From assembly GCA_900770215.1 (NCBI GenBank), contig CAAGJW010000095.1, positions 1 through 34,495 on the forward strand: a stretch of 34,495 nucleotides of DNA, read 5' to 3'. Of the stretch, positions 1-7,347 are shown in pieces. A program made the position numbers and the translations under genes. Position 1 is the first letter of the stretch; every line of letters begins with the position of its first letter. The notes beneath the pieces were generated by a model that had not been told where the DNA came from, ran no database searches, and was given only the letters and a program-made list of their open reading frames with translations. This stretch comes from Bacteroidales bacterium (GTDB lineage: Bacteria; Bacteroidota; Bacteroidia; Bacteroidales; Muribaculaceae).

Positions 1-211
1 ATGGAAATTTCCTTTGCTTCGGTGCGCTCAACGGGGGCTTGCCCAGCCCCCTCGGCGCGCGGCCTTCCCCTGGGGTGGAGTAAGGAGAATGGCCGTTGCA
101 CTTCTTATTGGAATTTCTCCGTGGCCAAAAGCAAACTAAAATGTGCCACAGCCAGGTTAAGCTCAAAAAAAATTAGTACCTTTGTAAGTTATTACAGCAA
201 CTATCTATAGA
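1..211. other. Non-coding leader before the first gene, with a strong hairpin
   Basis: I find no convincing gene here. An open frame crosses the stretch but its translation is low-complexity and resembles no family. The left part is GC-rich and folds into a long hairpin: a 6-bp outer stem (22-27 with 55-60, one G-U pair) and a perfect 7-bp inner stem (33-39 with 45-51) around a 5-base loop. No T-run follows it. GGAGAA near 82 and TTCTCC near 115 could form a second stem. The last third is AT-rich and carries the promoter of the next gene. It may be the tail of an upstream transcript or a structured RNA cut by the window edge. Confidence 0.4.
177..184 (+). promoter_or_regulatory. Bacteroidetes -7 element (TACCTTTG)
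   Basis: TACCTTTG matches the Bacteroidetes -7 consensus TAnnTTTG exactly and lies 27 bases before the ATG of the RsmI-like gene at 212. No clear -33 TTTG is seen at the usual distance. Confidence 0.6.
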
Positions 212-919
212 ATGGCCGAGACTGCGTTATATCTTATACCCGTGCAATTGAGCGATGGCGACTTGAGCTGCGTGCTGCCTGCAAGCAACATAGCGCTGGT
301 GAGCGAGATCAAGTATTTCATCGTCGAGAATGTGCGCTCGGCACGTCGCTTCTTGAAAAAATGCAACCGCGACATCGACATCGACAGTCTCACCTTCTAC
401 GAGCTCAACTGCCACACCGACCCCCGTGCCGTGTCGGGCTACCTGGCGCCCCTTGAGGCGGGCAACGCCATGGGCGTGATAAGCGAGGCCGGCTGCCCCG
501 CCATTGCCGACCCTGGAGCCGACGTGGTGGCCATTGCGCAGCGCAAGGGGCTGCGCGTGAAGCCGCTGGTGGGGCCGTCGAGCGTGCTCATGGGGCTCAT
601 GGGCAGCGGCTTCAACGGCCAGAGTTTTGCCTTTTTGGGCTATCTGCCCATCGAGGCGGGCCAGCGTGCACGCAAGCTCAAGGAGATGGAGCGCCGCATC
701 TTGAACGAGGACCAAACGCAAATCTTCATCGAGACGCCCTACCGCAACAACTCGCTCCTGGCCGAGCTCACGCGCCTGCTGCCAGCAGGCCTCAAGCTGT
801 GCGTGGCCACCGACATCACCGGCCCCGCCGAGCGCATTGTGACCCGCCCGGTGAAGGAATGGGCGCGGCACCAGGTGGACCTGAACAAGGTGCCCACCAT
901 TTTTTTACTTTACAAATAA
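212..919 (+). CDS. RsmI-like SAM-dependent methyltransferase (tetrapyrrole methylase fold)
   Basis: The 235-residue product belongs to the tetrapyrrole (corrin/porphyrin) methylase superfamily, close to the Bacteroidetes-specific relatives of RsmI. Conserved stretches include the ISEAGCPAIADPGADVV loop (about residues 90-106), LVGPSS (about 119-124), SGFNGQSFAFLGYLP and IETPYRNN near residue 173. In the family, SAM binds between the two lobes and RsmI methylates C1402 of 16S rRNA. The N-terminus lacks the canonical RsmI PTPVGNLxD motif (it reads LIPVQLSDGD), and a bona fide rsmI is present at 17867, so the substrate of this paralog is not predictable. Its stop codon shares one base with the next start (TAATG), so the two are translationally coupled. 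Confidence 0.85.
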   Translation: MAETALYLIPVQLSDGDLSCVLPASNIALVSEIKYFIVENVRSARRFLKKCNRDIDIDSLTFYELNCHTDPRAVSGYLAPLEAGNAMGVISEAGCPAIADPGADVVAIAQRKGLRVKPLVGPSSVLMGLMGSGFNGQSFAFLGYLPIEAGQRARKLKEMERRILNEDQTQIFIETPYRNNSLLAELTRLLPAGLKLCVATDITGPAERIVTRPVKEWARHQVDLNKVPTIFLLYK

Positions 920-1920
920 TGATGAAACGAGACAATCGAAAATATCGACACAGCTACAACGAGACACGGCAGCGCGCCATCATCTTCGACGATGACGACG
1001 ACAACGCCCTGCCGGCCCCAGGCTCGAAGTCCAAAGACGCCACAGCGGGCGCAACCGCACCTGCAGGGGCTGGCGACGACTCGACGTGGCCCATGCAGTT
1101 TGCCAGCTTCGGCAGCGGCTCGAGCGGCAATTGCGCCTACCTGGGCAACAGCCGCCAGGGCATACTCATCGATGCCGGGGTCGACATGACCCATGTGTTT
1201 CACGACCTGGCGCAGAACGGCATCTCGCCCAGCATGATCAAGGGCATCATCCTCACCCACGACCACAGCGACCATGTGCGCTATGTGTACCGCATTGTGC
1301 GGCAATACAAGCACATACACATCTACTGCACGCCCAAGCTCATGAACGGCTTGCTGCGCCACCACAACATCTCGCGCCGCGTGAAAGACTACCAGGAACC
1401 CATATTCAAGGAAATACCCTTTCACCTGGCCGGCATGACCATCACCGCCTTTGAGACCTCGCACGATGCCACCGACAACATGGGCTTCATGATCGAGGGC
1501 GGCGGCCACCGCTTTGTCGTGGGCACCGACATGGGCGTGATCACGCCGCGTGCCGAATACTACATGCGACAGGCCGAATACTTGATGATCGAGAGCAACT
1601 ACGACCGCGTGATGCTCGACGAGGGCCACTATCCCGAGTATCTGAAAAATCGCGTGCGTGCCGAGAAGGGGCATCTCGACAACAAGATGGCGGCCCAGTT
1701 TGTGGGTCAAATCTACAGCCCCGAGCTGAAATATGTGTTTCTGTGCCACTTGAGCAACGACAACAACACGCCCGAGATTGCCCTGAACACCATGCGGGCA
1801 GCACTCGAGGCCGGGGGTGCCACAGTGGGCGACGCCAGCTTCAGTCCCAGCCAGCGCGACCGCGACGTGCAACTCTATGCCCTGCCTCGCTACGAGACCA
1901 GCACCTGGTTTGTTTTGTGA
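919..1920 (+). CDS. Metallo-beta-lactamase fold hydrolase (YycJ/WalJ-like)
   Basis: 333-residue soluble metal-dependent hydrolase. The start ATG overlaps the previous stop by one base; a second ATG follows directly. The catalytic signature THDHSDH sits at residues 113-119 (His114, His116, Asp118, His119), preceded by FGSGSSGNCAYL and LIDAG, as in the YycJ/WalJ branch. Later metal-binding positions are suggested by TSHDA, GTDMG and CHLSNDNNTPE. Family members have about 260-270 residues. The extra length is an N-terminal extension of about 57 residues rich in Asp, Ala and Gly, including a run of five Asp near residue 24. Family members are thought to be nucleases or to affect cell-wall regulation; the actual substrate here is unknown. 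Confidence 0.85.
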   Translation: MMKRDNRKYRHSYNETRQRAIIFDDDDDNALPAPGSKSKDATAGATAPAGAGDDSTWPMQFASFGSGSSGNCAYLGNSRQGILIDAGVDMTHVFHDLAQNGISPSMIKGIILTHDHSDHVRYVYRIVRQYKHIHIYCTPKLMNGLLRHHNISRRVKDYQEPIFKEIPFHLAGMTITAFETSHDATDNMGFMIEGGGHRFVVGTDMGVITPRAEYYMRQAEYLMIESNYDRVMLDEGHYPEYLKNRVRAEKGHLDNKMAAQFVGQIYSPELKYVFLCHLSNDNNTPEIALNTMRAALEAGGATVGDASFSPSQRDRDVQLYALPRYETSTWFVL

Positions 1921-1943
1921 TAAAAAAAGACTCGACGGCAACA

Positions 1944-1969
1944 CCGCCTCGTGCCCCTGTCCAAGGCGG
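1944..1969 (-). terminator. Possible terminator between convergent genes
   Basis: A 6-bp inverted repeat (CCGCCT at 1944-1949, AGGCGG at 1964-1969) lies between convergent stops. Read on the minus strand it is followed about 15 bases later by a run of seven T (1922-1928), an imperfect intrinsic-terminator layout for the gene ending at 1975. Confidence 0.3.
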
Positions 1970-1974
1970 CACTG

Positions 1975-2886
1975 TCACTTGTAGGAAACGGGATCGTAGG
2001 TTTTGAAGCCGCCATTGTTCTTGACCATGAGTTTGAACGAGGCGCTGAGCTGGCCCCACACTTTCTTGTAGGGCACATACACCTGTGCCACCCGGCTGTC
2101 GAGCGTGCCGGCCGGAAAGATGAAATAGAAGCCGTTGCGACGGGGGCATAACTCTTCGGGCACCTTAGAGATGCCGTCATCTACACCGTGCTGGCGGGCA
2201 GCGGCTGCATTGAGCACCCTCACCAGCACGCTCTCTTGCGACATGTCGAGCATCTCATAGGTGTCGATCACCCGCTGGTGGATGCGGTCGAAAGTGACAA
2301 AAGCCATTTTCTCAAATTTCTCCTTGCCCGTAAATCCCGTCTTGTCGATAGCGAGCACAAGGAAGCACTTGGAGCCAAACACAGGATACACCTTCACCCC
2401 ATCGACATAGCCGTAGCCCATCACCACATCGGGCTCGTCCTTGATTTTCTTGTAGTCGACGCCATCGTGCCCAGCGGTGAAGACAGGCGTGTCAAGAAAC
2501 TTGTCGACACAGTCCTGCACCGAGGTTGCAGTGCTGTCGAAGGCCTTGCGGTTGATGGCCAGCAGCAGCTCGCCCAGGGCCTTGTTGCCGTTGACCGAGA
2601 CGGGGATGCGCCCCTTGAAGCGCTTGATGCAGGAGAGGTAGGTCGATGCATCATCGTCTTCAACCGGCTGCCGCGACACGTAATAGGCATGCGCTGCCAT
2701 CGTTTCAAAGCGGTCGGGTGCAGTGCTGCCCACGGTGTCGGCTGCCTCAACGGTCTCATCGCTGGAGTCGAACAACGCGGCCCCGTTGCCGTCGGTATTG
2801 ATGTGCCCGGCAAGGTACCAAAATCCTGCAGCAATATCGAGCACTACCAGGATTGCGATGATGATGAACAGCTGCCGCTTCGACAT
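1975..2886 (-). CDS. Membrane-anchored DUF3298-like protein
   Basis: 303 residues with a single N-terminal membrane segment (about residues 5-27, FIIIAILVVLDIAAGFWYL) and an extracytoplasmic remainder. The central part (PDVVMGYGYVDGVKVYPVFG, CFLVLAIDKTGF, VTFDRIHQRVIDTYEML) and the end (NGFYFIFPAGTLDS, VYVPYKKVW) resemble the DUF3298 fold of Bacteroidetes envelope proteins (relatives of the RsiV ectodomain). I assign the family from pattern, not from a search. It is the third gene of a minus-strand run after cmk and ispH, with a 56-base gap and no clear promoter of its own. No enzyme motif is visible. Function unknown; an envelope-associated binding role is inference. Confidence 0.75.
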   Translation of the reverse strand: MSKRQLFIIIAILVVLDIAAGFWYLAGHINTDGNGAALFDSSDETVEAADTVGSTAPDRFETMAAHAYYVSRQPVEDDDASTYLSCIKRFKGRIPVSVNGNKALGELLLAINRKAFDSTATSVQDCVDKFLDTPVFTAGHDGVDYKKIKDEPDVVMGYGYVDGVKVYPVFGSKCFLVLAIDKTGFTGKEKFEKMAFVTFDRIHQRVIDTYEMLDMSQESVLVRVLNAAAARQHGVDDGISKVPEELCPRRNGFYFIFPAGTLDSRVAQVYVPYKKVWGQLSASFKLMVKNNGGFKTYDPVSYK

Positions 2887-2942
2887 GTTTTCTATTTCTT
2901 TTAAATTTTCACTTCATTCCTGTCCAGGGGTGAGTGAGTGTG

Positions 2943-3818
2943 TCACTGCCCGCTGGCAAGCATGTGCTCCACAGCCGCTTTCACACGGTGCATGAGCCAC
3001 ATGGGTGTGGAGGTGGCACCGCATATGCCTATGTGCTCCTTGCCGGCAAGCCAGGCGGCGTCGAGCTGCGTCTCGTTGCTGATGAGATGCGACTCAGGAT
3101 TGGCATCGTGGCACTCGGCAAAGAGAATCTTGCCGTTGCTGCTCTTGTTGCCGCACACAAAGAGGATGAGGTCGTGACTGCGGGCAAATTCCCTGATCTG
3201 GGGTATGCGATTGGCCACGGCGCGGCATATGGTGTCGTAGCTTTTGAGCTCGGCCCCGGCCTGCATGCGCTTGCCCACCTTGTCGACGATCTGCCGCAGG
3301 CCTTGCACGCTCTTGGTAGTCTGGCTGTAGAGATACACATTGCGAGAGTAGTCGATTTTCTCAATTTCGCCCTCATTCTCTATTACCTGGGCATTGCCGT
3401 CGGTCTGGCCCACAAGGCCGTTGACCTCGGCATGGCCACGCTTGCCGTAGATCACGACTTGGGGCGAGTGCTCGCTGCCCGAGCGGTAGGTGTTGTGGAT
3501 GCGCTGTTGCAACTTGAGCACCACAGGGCAAGTGGCATCGATGATCTCGATGTTGTTGCGACGGGCGATCTCATAGGTCGACGGCGGCTCGCCGTGGGCA
3601 CGCAAAAGCACCTTCACGTCGTGCAGCTGCTTGAGCTGCTCGTGGGTGATGGTGACCAGGCCCTTGTCGCCCAGCCGCTCGACCTCGCTGGCATTGTGCA
3701 CAATGTCGCCCAGGCAGTAGAGGTGGCCACCCTTGGCCAGCTCCTCCTCGGCCTTGTTGATGGCACGGGTCACGCCGAAGCAAAATCCCGAGTGTGAATC
3801 AATCTCGATAGTAGCCAT
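2943..3818 (-). CDS. ispH: 4-hydroxy-3-methylbut-2-enyl diphosphate reductase
   Basis: The last enzyme of the MEP pathway, a cytosolic iron-sulfur enzyme that converts HMBPP to IPP and DMAPP. The three cluster cysteines are in place: Cys13 in SGFCFGV, Cys97 in DATCPVV and Cys198 in YDTICRA. Also present are the substrate-binding HGEPP (residues 75-79), the catalytic glutamate region GHAEVNGL (Glu131), KSSNGKILF and the C-terminal GICGATSTP. At 291 residues it has the normal length of the short bacterial form. The gene lies 25 bases after cmk, which is the usual cmk-ispH arrangement in Bacteroidetes, and is presumably transcribed from the cmk promoter. The assignment is secure. Confidence 0.95.
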   Translation of the reverse strand: MATIEIDSHSGFCFGVTRAINKAEEELAKGGHLYCLGDIVHNASEVERLGDKGLVTITHEQLKQLHDVKVLLRAHGEPPSTYEIARRNNIEIIDATCPVVLKLQQRIHNTYRSGSEHSPQVVIYGKRGHAEVNGLVGQTDGNAQVIENEGEIEKIDYSRNVYLYSQTTKSVQGLRQIVDKVGKRMQAGAELKSYDTICRAVANRIPQIREFARSHDLILFVCGNKSSNGKILFAECHDANPESHLISNETQLDAAWLAGKEHIGICGATSTPMWLMHRVKAAVEHMLASGQ

Positions 3819-3843
3819 GACACTTACAGTGATGTTTCAATTG

Positions 3844-4551
3844 TTAACCTTGATAGCCGTGACTTTGCATCCAGCGATTGAAGTAGTCGATCATCCACTG
3901 GTTCTGCTCGTCGGCACTCATGGGAGTGCTGTCGAGCTCGCAGGCTCCCTCGGCCTTGCGCAGGGGGCTCTCGGCACGGGTGGAGTCGATGTGGTCGCGC
4001 ATGCGCACGTTGGCCACCACCTCGTCGAGAGTGACACCGCTCTCGCCCTTGGCTAGCATCTCGCGGTAACGGCGCTGAGCACGCACCTCGGGGCTCGAAG
4101 TCACATATATCTTGATCTCGGCATCGGGGAGCACGGTGGTGCCTATGTCGCGGCCATCCATCACCACACCCTTGCCACGGCCCAACTCCTGCTGCTGCCG
4201 CACCAGCTCGTGGCGCACCTGGGGCACAGCGGCCACGGGGCTCACGTTGTTGCTCACCTCAAGACCGCGTATCTCTTTCTCCACGTCGACGCCATTGAGG
4301 CACGTGTGCTGCACGCCACCATCGAGCCTGAACGATATCTTGATGTCGCCCAGGGCGGCAACGAGGCGCTGCACATCGACCTTGCCATCGCGTATGAAGC
4401 CGTGCTGCAGGCAGTAGAGGGTGACGGCGCGATACATGGCGCCCGTGTCGATGTAGGTGTAGCCTGCATACTTGGCCAGGGCCTTGGCCATCGTGCTCTT
4501 GCCGCTCGACGAGGTGCCGTCGATGGCCACATTGATGAGTTTCTTCTCCAT
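3844..4551 (-). CDS. cmk: Cytidylate kinase
   Basis: Phosphorylates CMP and dCMP with ATP in pyrimidine nucleotide metabolism. Evidence is the P-loop GTSSSGKST (residues 12-20), the YIDTGAMYRAVTLYCL segment typical of CMP kinases, VMDGRDIGTTVLPDAEIKI, the QRRYREM lid region and RDHIDSTRAESPL near the C-terminus. I chose the ATG at 4551, giving 235 residues; the open frame extends 16 codons upstream, but those codons overlap the promoter and do not look like protein. It leads the operon cmk-ispH-DUF3298-like gene. The insert between the P-loop and GRDIG has the size usual for bacterial Cmk. Confidence 0.94.
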   Translation of the reverse strand: MEKKLINVAIDGTSSSGKSTMAKALAKYAGYTYIDTGAMYRAVTLYCLQHGFIRDGKVDVQRLVAALGDIKISFRLDGGVQHTCLNGVDVEKEIRGLEVSNNVSPVAAVPQVRHELVRQQQELGRGKGVVMDGRDIGTTVLPDAEIKIYVTSSPEVRAQRRYREMLAKGESGVTLDEVVANVRMRDHIDSTRAESPLRKAEGACELDSTPMSADEQNQWMIDYFNRWMQSHGYQG

Positions 4552-4585
4552 GACTTGAAAAAATATAATTATGTTTTTCCAAGTG

Positions 4586-4593
4586 CAAAGGTA
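4586..4593 (-). promoter_or_regulatory. Bacteroidetes -7 element for the cmk operon
   Basis: On the minus strand this reads TACCTTTG, an exact match to TAnnTTTG, 34 bases upstream of the cmk ATG at 4551. It indicates a short leader. Confidence 0.65.
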
Positions 4594-4599
4594 GTGCAA

Positions 4600-4836
4600 G
4601 CCGCGCTAAGAGAAAAATAAAATCTTACTTTATTGAAATTCCCACATGACCAACCATTCACGCTGCTCCCATTGAGAATTAAGAAAAATATCACTTGGCA
4701 TTAAGCATCTTACATGAAGCCAAACCTTGGAAAACCTTGGAAAAGCCAAAATAAATGCCAAGAAGGTTGTTAAAATCAAAAAAATAAAGTTATTTTGCAC
4801 AAAGTTCAACCATACAAGTATTTAAGATAACACCAA
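4600..4836. other. AT-rich divergent intergenic region
   Basis: No gene is visible. This separates the cmk operon (-) from the histidine kinase (+) and marks the beginning of an AT-rich segment. It contains a short direct repeat of AACCTTGGAAAA near 4720-4745 and a candidate promoter for the kinase near its right end. Confidence 0.5.
4766..4797 (+). promoter_or_regulatory. Candidate promoter for the LytS-type kinase
   Basis: TTATTTTG at 4790-4797 matches the -7 consensus TAnnTTTG at all fixed positions but one, and GTTG at 4766-4769 stands 20 bases upstream where the -33 TTTG is expected. The kinase start is 39 bases downstream. Confidence 0.4.
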
Positions 4837-5838
4837 TTGAGTCATAACATCTTATATAAAGTTGCACATCGCTTCCCGATAAAATGGGCCATAGGTATCA
4901 TAGGCTACTACGTGTGGTTTCAATTGTTTTACAACTCTGTGCGGTTCAAATCGATGTGGCATTACACCAGTGTAAGCGACGCGCTTACTGGCGTGGCATT
5001 CAACTTCCCGCCTATTCTCATCGTTTTTCTGCTCAACCTGCTGATTGTATTCAGGTTAATCAAAGTCAGAAACCTGAAACTTAAAATATGCCTCGACCTG
5101 GTGGTCTCACTCTTCGCAACTTGCATAGTGAACTGGGGATTTCTTTACATCATAGGAGCAATTCGCAGCACAAAGGTTGACTGGGCAGGAACTGTACTCA
5201 ACGACATCATCATACTCCTGGGGGTAGAAATGGTGTACTATTTCAAGCGGCTCTCACGTGCCCAGCGTGAAACCGAGGAGGCCCGTCTGCAGTCGCTCCA
5301 ATACCAATATGATGCACTCAAGTCGCAAATCAATCCTCACTTTCTGTTCAATTCGCTCAACCTGCTGTATTCCCTCATATCGATCGACACGGTGCGCTCC
5401 AAGCAGTTCATACGCGAGCTCTCACAAATGTACCGCTACATCATGGCCCAGCAGAATCGCGAGCGCGTGAGCGTAGCCGAAGAATTCAAGTTCCTGTCGT
5501 CTTACGTCTCAATTCTTTCCATGCGTTACAACAACAAGTTTTCGGTAGAAATTGAAGGTGTACCCGACGATTCTCGCCAGCTCATCCCTTTCACCATGCA
5601 ATTGCTCATAGAGAACGTGACTAAGCACAATGTGATCACGACCAAGTTGCCAATGAAAGTCTCCATTCAAATCGGGACCGATGAAATCACTATTTCTAAC
5701 CCGATTTACCCCAAAGATGCCGATTCGGCAAGCCACATAGGGCTGAATTATCTGACGAGGCTCTATGCAGCCCAAAAGCGCGTTTTCAGTGTAGAAAACA
5801 CTGGCAAGCAATTCATTGCCCATGTACCCTACTTGTAA
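4837..5838 (+). CDS. LytS/YehU-type sensor histidine kinase
   Basis: 333-residue membrane histidine kinase. Four hydrophobic segments (about residues 16-33, 54-75, 85-105, 118-136) are followed by a short coiled linker and the His_kinase domain: LKSQINPHFLFNSLN with phospho-acceptor His168, and the N-box LLIENVTKH with Asn260. The final glycine box is reduced to SHIGLNYLTRLY, as in other Bacteroidetes members. The start is TTG at 4837: an in-frame TAA lies at 4828-4830 and the first ATG is at residue 40, inside the membrane domain, so a non-ATG start is needed to keep the first helix. There is no large extracellular sensor domain, so the signal is probably sensed in the membrane. The partner is the LytTR regulator 51 bases downstream. 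Confidence 0.88.
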   Translation: MSHNILYKVAHRFPIKWAIGIIGYYVWFQLFYNSVRFKSMWHYTSVSDALTGVAFNFPPILIVFLLNLLIVFRLIKVRNLKLKICLDLVVSLFATCIVNWGFLYIIGAIRSTKVDWAGTVLNDIIILLGVEMVYYFKRLSRAQRETEEARLQSLQYQYDALKSQINPHFLFNSLNLLYSLISIDTVRSKQFIRELSQMYRYIMAQQNRERVSVAEEFKFLSSYVSILSMRYNNKFSVEIEGVPDDSRQLIPFTMQLLIENVTKHNVITTKLPMKVSIQIGTDEITISNPIYPKDADSASHIGLNYLTRLYAAQKRVFSVENTGKQFIAHVPYL

Positions 5839-5889
5839 CACCGCCATCGATGACTTAAGTTTAATCAAGAAAAAAAAATTACAGGCGAT

Positions 5890-6654
5890 ATGAAATATGC
5901 CATAATCGAAAACGAAGAGTTCGCCTTCATCAACCTGAAGGAAGTGATACACGTGGTGCGACCCGACTATGAATGCATCTTCAGCGCCGAGACGGTGAAA
6001 GACAGTGTTGGCTACCTTTCTCGCCCTAACAACGTTGGTTTGATTTTCATGGACATTGAGCTCGACGACGGCAACTGCTTTGAGATTTTCAAGCAAGTCG
6101 ACATCCAGACCCCTATAATATTCACCACAGCCTACGACGAGTATGCCATCAAGGCATTCAAAGTCAACAGCGTCGACTATCTGCTCAAGCCGGTGGTCGA
6201 GGAGGATGTGGAGCGGGCTATCCACAAGTTTGAATCGATGCACTCGGCCTCCATGCCCGACTACAGCAACATCGTCGCCGAGATTGCCAAATACCACCAG
6301 CGACAGCGCATCCTCATAGGCGATGGCAGCGGCTATTCGTTTGTATACACCGACGACATCGGCTGGTTTGAGGCCGAAGACAAATACATCACCATCGTGC
6401 TGACCGACGGCAAGCGTCGTCTCACCGACATCTCGTCGCTCGCCAATGTCATCAGTGTGCTCGATCCCAACCGGTTTTTCCAGCTTTCGCGCTCGGTGAT
6501 AGCTTCAATCGACGTGATAAGGAAAGTCTCAAAATACTTCAAAGGCCGCCTTAAGGCCGACCTGTGTGCCGGAACCGAGCGCCGAACCGAAATCGTGAGC
6601 GCTGCACGCCGCATTGAGTTTCTCGACTGGCTGGGCCACACCTCAATCAAATAA
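5890..6654 (+). CDS. LytTR-family response regulator
   Basis: 254 residues. The N-terminal receiver has the acidic site ENEE (residues 7-10), phospho-acceptor Asp55 in IFMDIEL, Thr80 in FTTAYDEYA and Lys100 in YLLKPV. The C-terminal half (about residues 145-250) is a LytTR DNA-binding domain, seen in DDIGWFEAEDKYITIVLTDG, SLANVISVLDPNRFFQLSRS and VIRKVSKYFKGRLKADL. It forms a two-component pair with the upstream kinase. Bacteroidetes LytTR regulators commonly control nearby envelope genes, so the secreted proteins at 6847 and 7348 are natural candidate targets; that is inference. A hairpin follows the stop. Confidence 0.9.
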   Translation: MKYAIIENEEFAFINLKEVIHVVRPDYECIFSAETVKDSVGYLSRPNNVGLIFMDIELDDGNCFEIFKQVDIQTPIIFTTAYDEYAIKAFKVNSVDYLLKPVVEEDVERAIHKFESMHSASMPDYSNIVAEIAKYHQRQRILIGDGSGYSFVYTDDIGWFEAEDKYITIVLTDGKRRLTDISSLANVISVLDPNRFFQLSRSVIASIDVIRKVSKYFKGRLKADLCAGTERRTEIVSAARRIEFLDWLGHTSIK

Positions 6655-6670
6655 AACACACGCTACACAG

Positions 6671-6701
6671 TCGGCTTGGCTCCCGTCAAAGCCGATTTCT
6701 T
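6671..6701 (+). terminator. Possible weak terminator after the response regulator
   Basis: TCGGCTT (6671-6677) and AAGCCGA (6689-6695) form a perfect 7-bp stem with an 11-base loop, followed by a short T-rich tract (TTTCTT). It would separate the two-component operon from the secreted-protein genes. Confidence 0.4.
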
Positions 6702-6719
6702 CCGCCCATTGTCCCCCTT

Positions 6720-6745
6720 CGTCGAATTTCTGTTGCAATTCGACG
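6720..6745. promoter_or_regulatory. Perfect 9-bp dyad upstream of the secreted-protein genes
   Basis: CGTCGAATT at 6720-6728 and AATTCGACG at 6737-6745 are perfect inverted repeats around an 8-base spacer. No T-run follows, so an operator or RNA-structure role is as plausible as termination. A second dyad, GATTTG-CTA-CAAATC, lies at 6788-6802, 44 bases before the next ATG. Confidence 0.4.
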
Positions 6746-6846
6746 CAATCATCATTAATTTTATAGAAAATTTAAAAAAAAGACACCGATTTGCTACAAA
6801 TCACCACAGCAACGTCATTAAGCAACCAAATAAAGAAATAAAAATT

Positions 6847-7326
6847 ATGAAAAAAAATCTTTTACTCAAAGCCATAGTTGCAATATGTTGCATATTGACT
6901 GTGACAACAGGTTCGGCTCAGGTGAAATACCTTACAGTCAACCGTACCGATGGCTCACAAGTATCATTTGCATTAGCCGATGGTCCTGTAGTGCAAAATT
7001 CTGCAACCGAGCTCATAGTCTCGTCGGCCTCAACCACCATCACAGTACCATTCTCTGAATTGAAGAATTACACGTTCTCCGACTCCGAATCCACCGAAGT
7101 TGTTTCGGTCAAAACCGACCCAACCCATTTCATCGATGGAGAAAGCATTGTCTTCACAGGGTTGAAAGCCAACGAAGATATCACAATTTACTCGCTCGAA
7201 GGCCGGCAAATGAGTCGGTGGCGGGCCAACGCTTCGGGGCAAGCCAACGTCGACATCAGCCAGTTGGGCCAGGGCATATACATTGTGAAGACTTCATCTT
7301 CTTCGTTTAAATTCATCAAAAAATAA
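6847..7326 (+). CDS. Small secreted protein with C-terminal (type IX-like) sorting domain
   Basis: 159 residues. The signal peptide spans about residues 1-24 (MKKNLLLKAIVAICCIL then TGSAQ). The first half (YLTVNRTDGSQVSFALAD ... FSELKNYTF) is a small beta domain seen at the start of many secreted Bacteroidales proteins. The last 55 residues (ITIYSLEGRQM, ANVDISQLGQGIYIVKT, FKFIKK) match the C-terminal sorting domain pattern used by type IX secretion or related surface-anchoring routes. I take the ATG at 6847, directly before the signal peptide; the frame is open further upstream, but that part overlaps hairpins. It is probably co-transcribed with the LRR gene 21 bases later. The protein is almost only signal peptide plus sorting domain, so its role is unclear. 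Confidence 0.75.
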   Translation: MKKNLLLKAIVAICCILTVTTGSAQVKYLTVNRTDGSQVSFALADGPVVQNSATELIVSSASTTITVPFSELKNYTFSDSESTEVVSVKTDPTHFIDGESIVFTGLKANEDITIYSLEGRQMSRWRANASGQANVDISQLGQGIYIVKTSSSSFKFIKK

Positions 7327-7347
7327 AAAACAATAATTCATAGCACA

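Noticed and set aside
1..210. 69-residue open frame at the window start
   Set aside because: Its codons cover a hairpin and the promoter of the next gene and give no recognisable protein.
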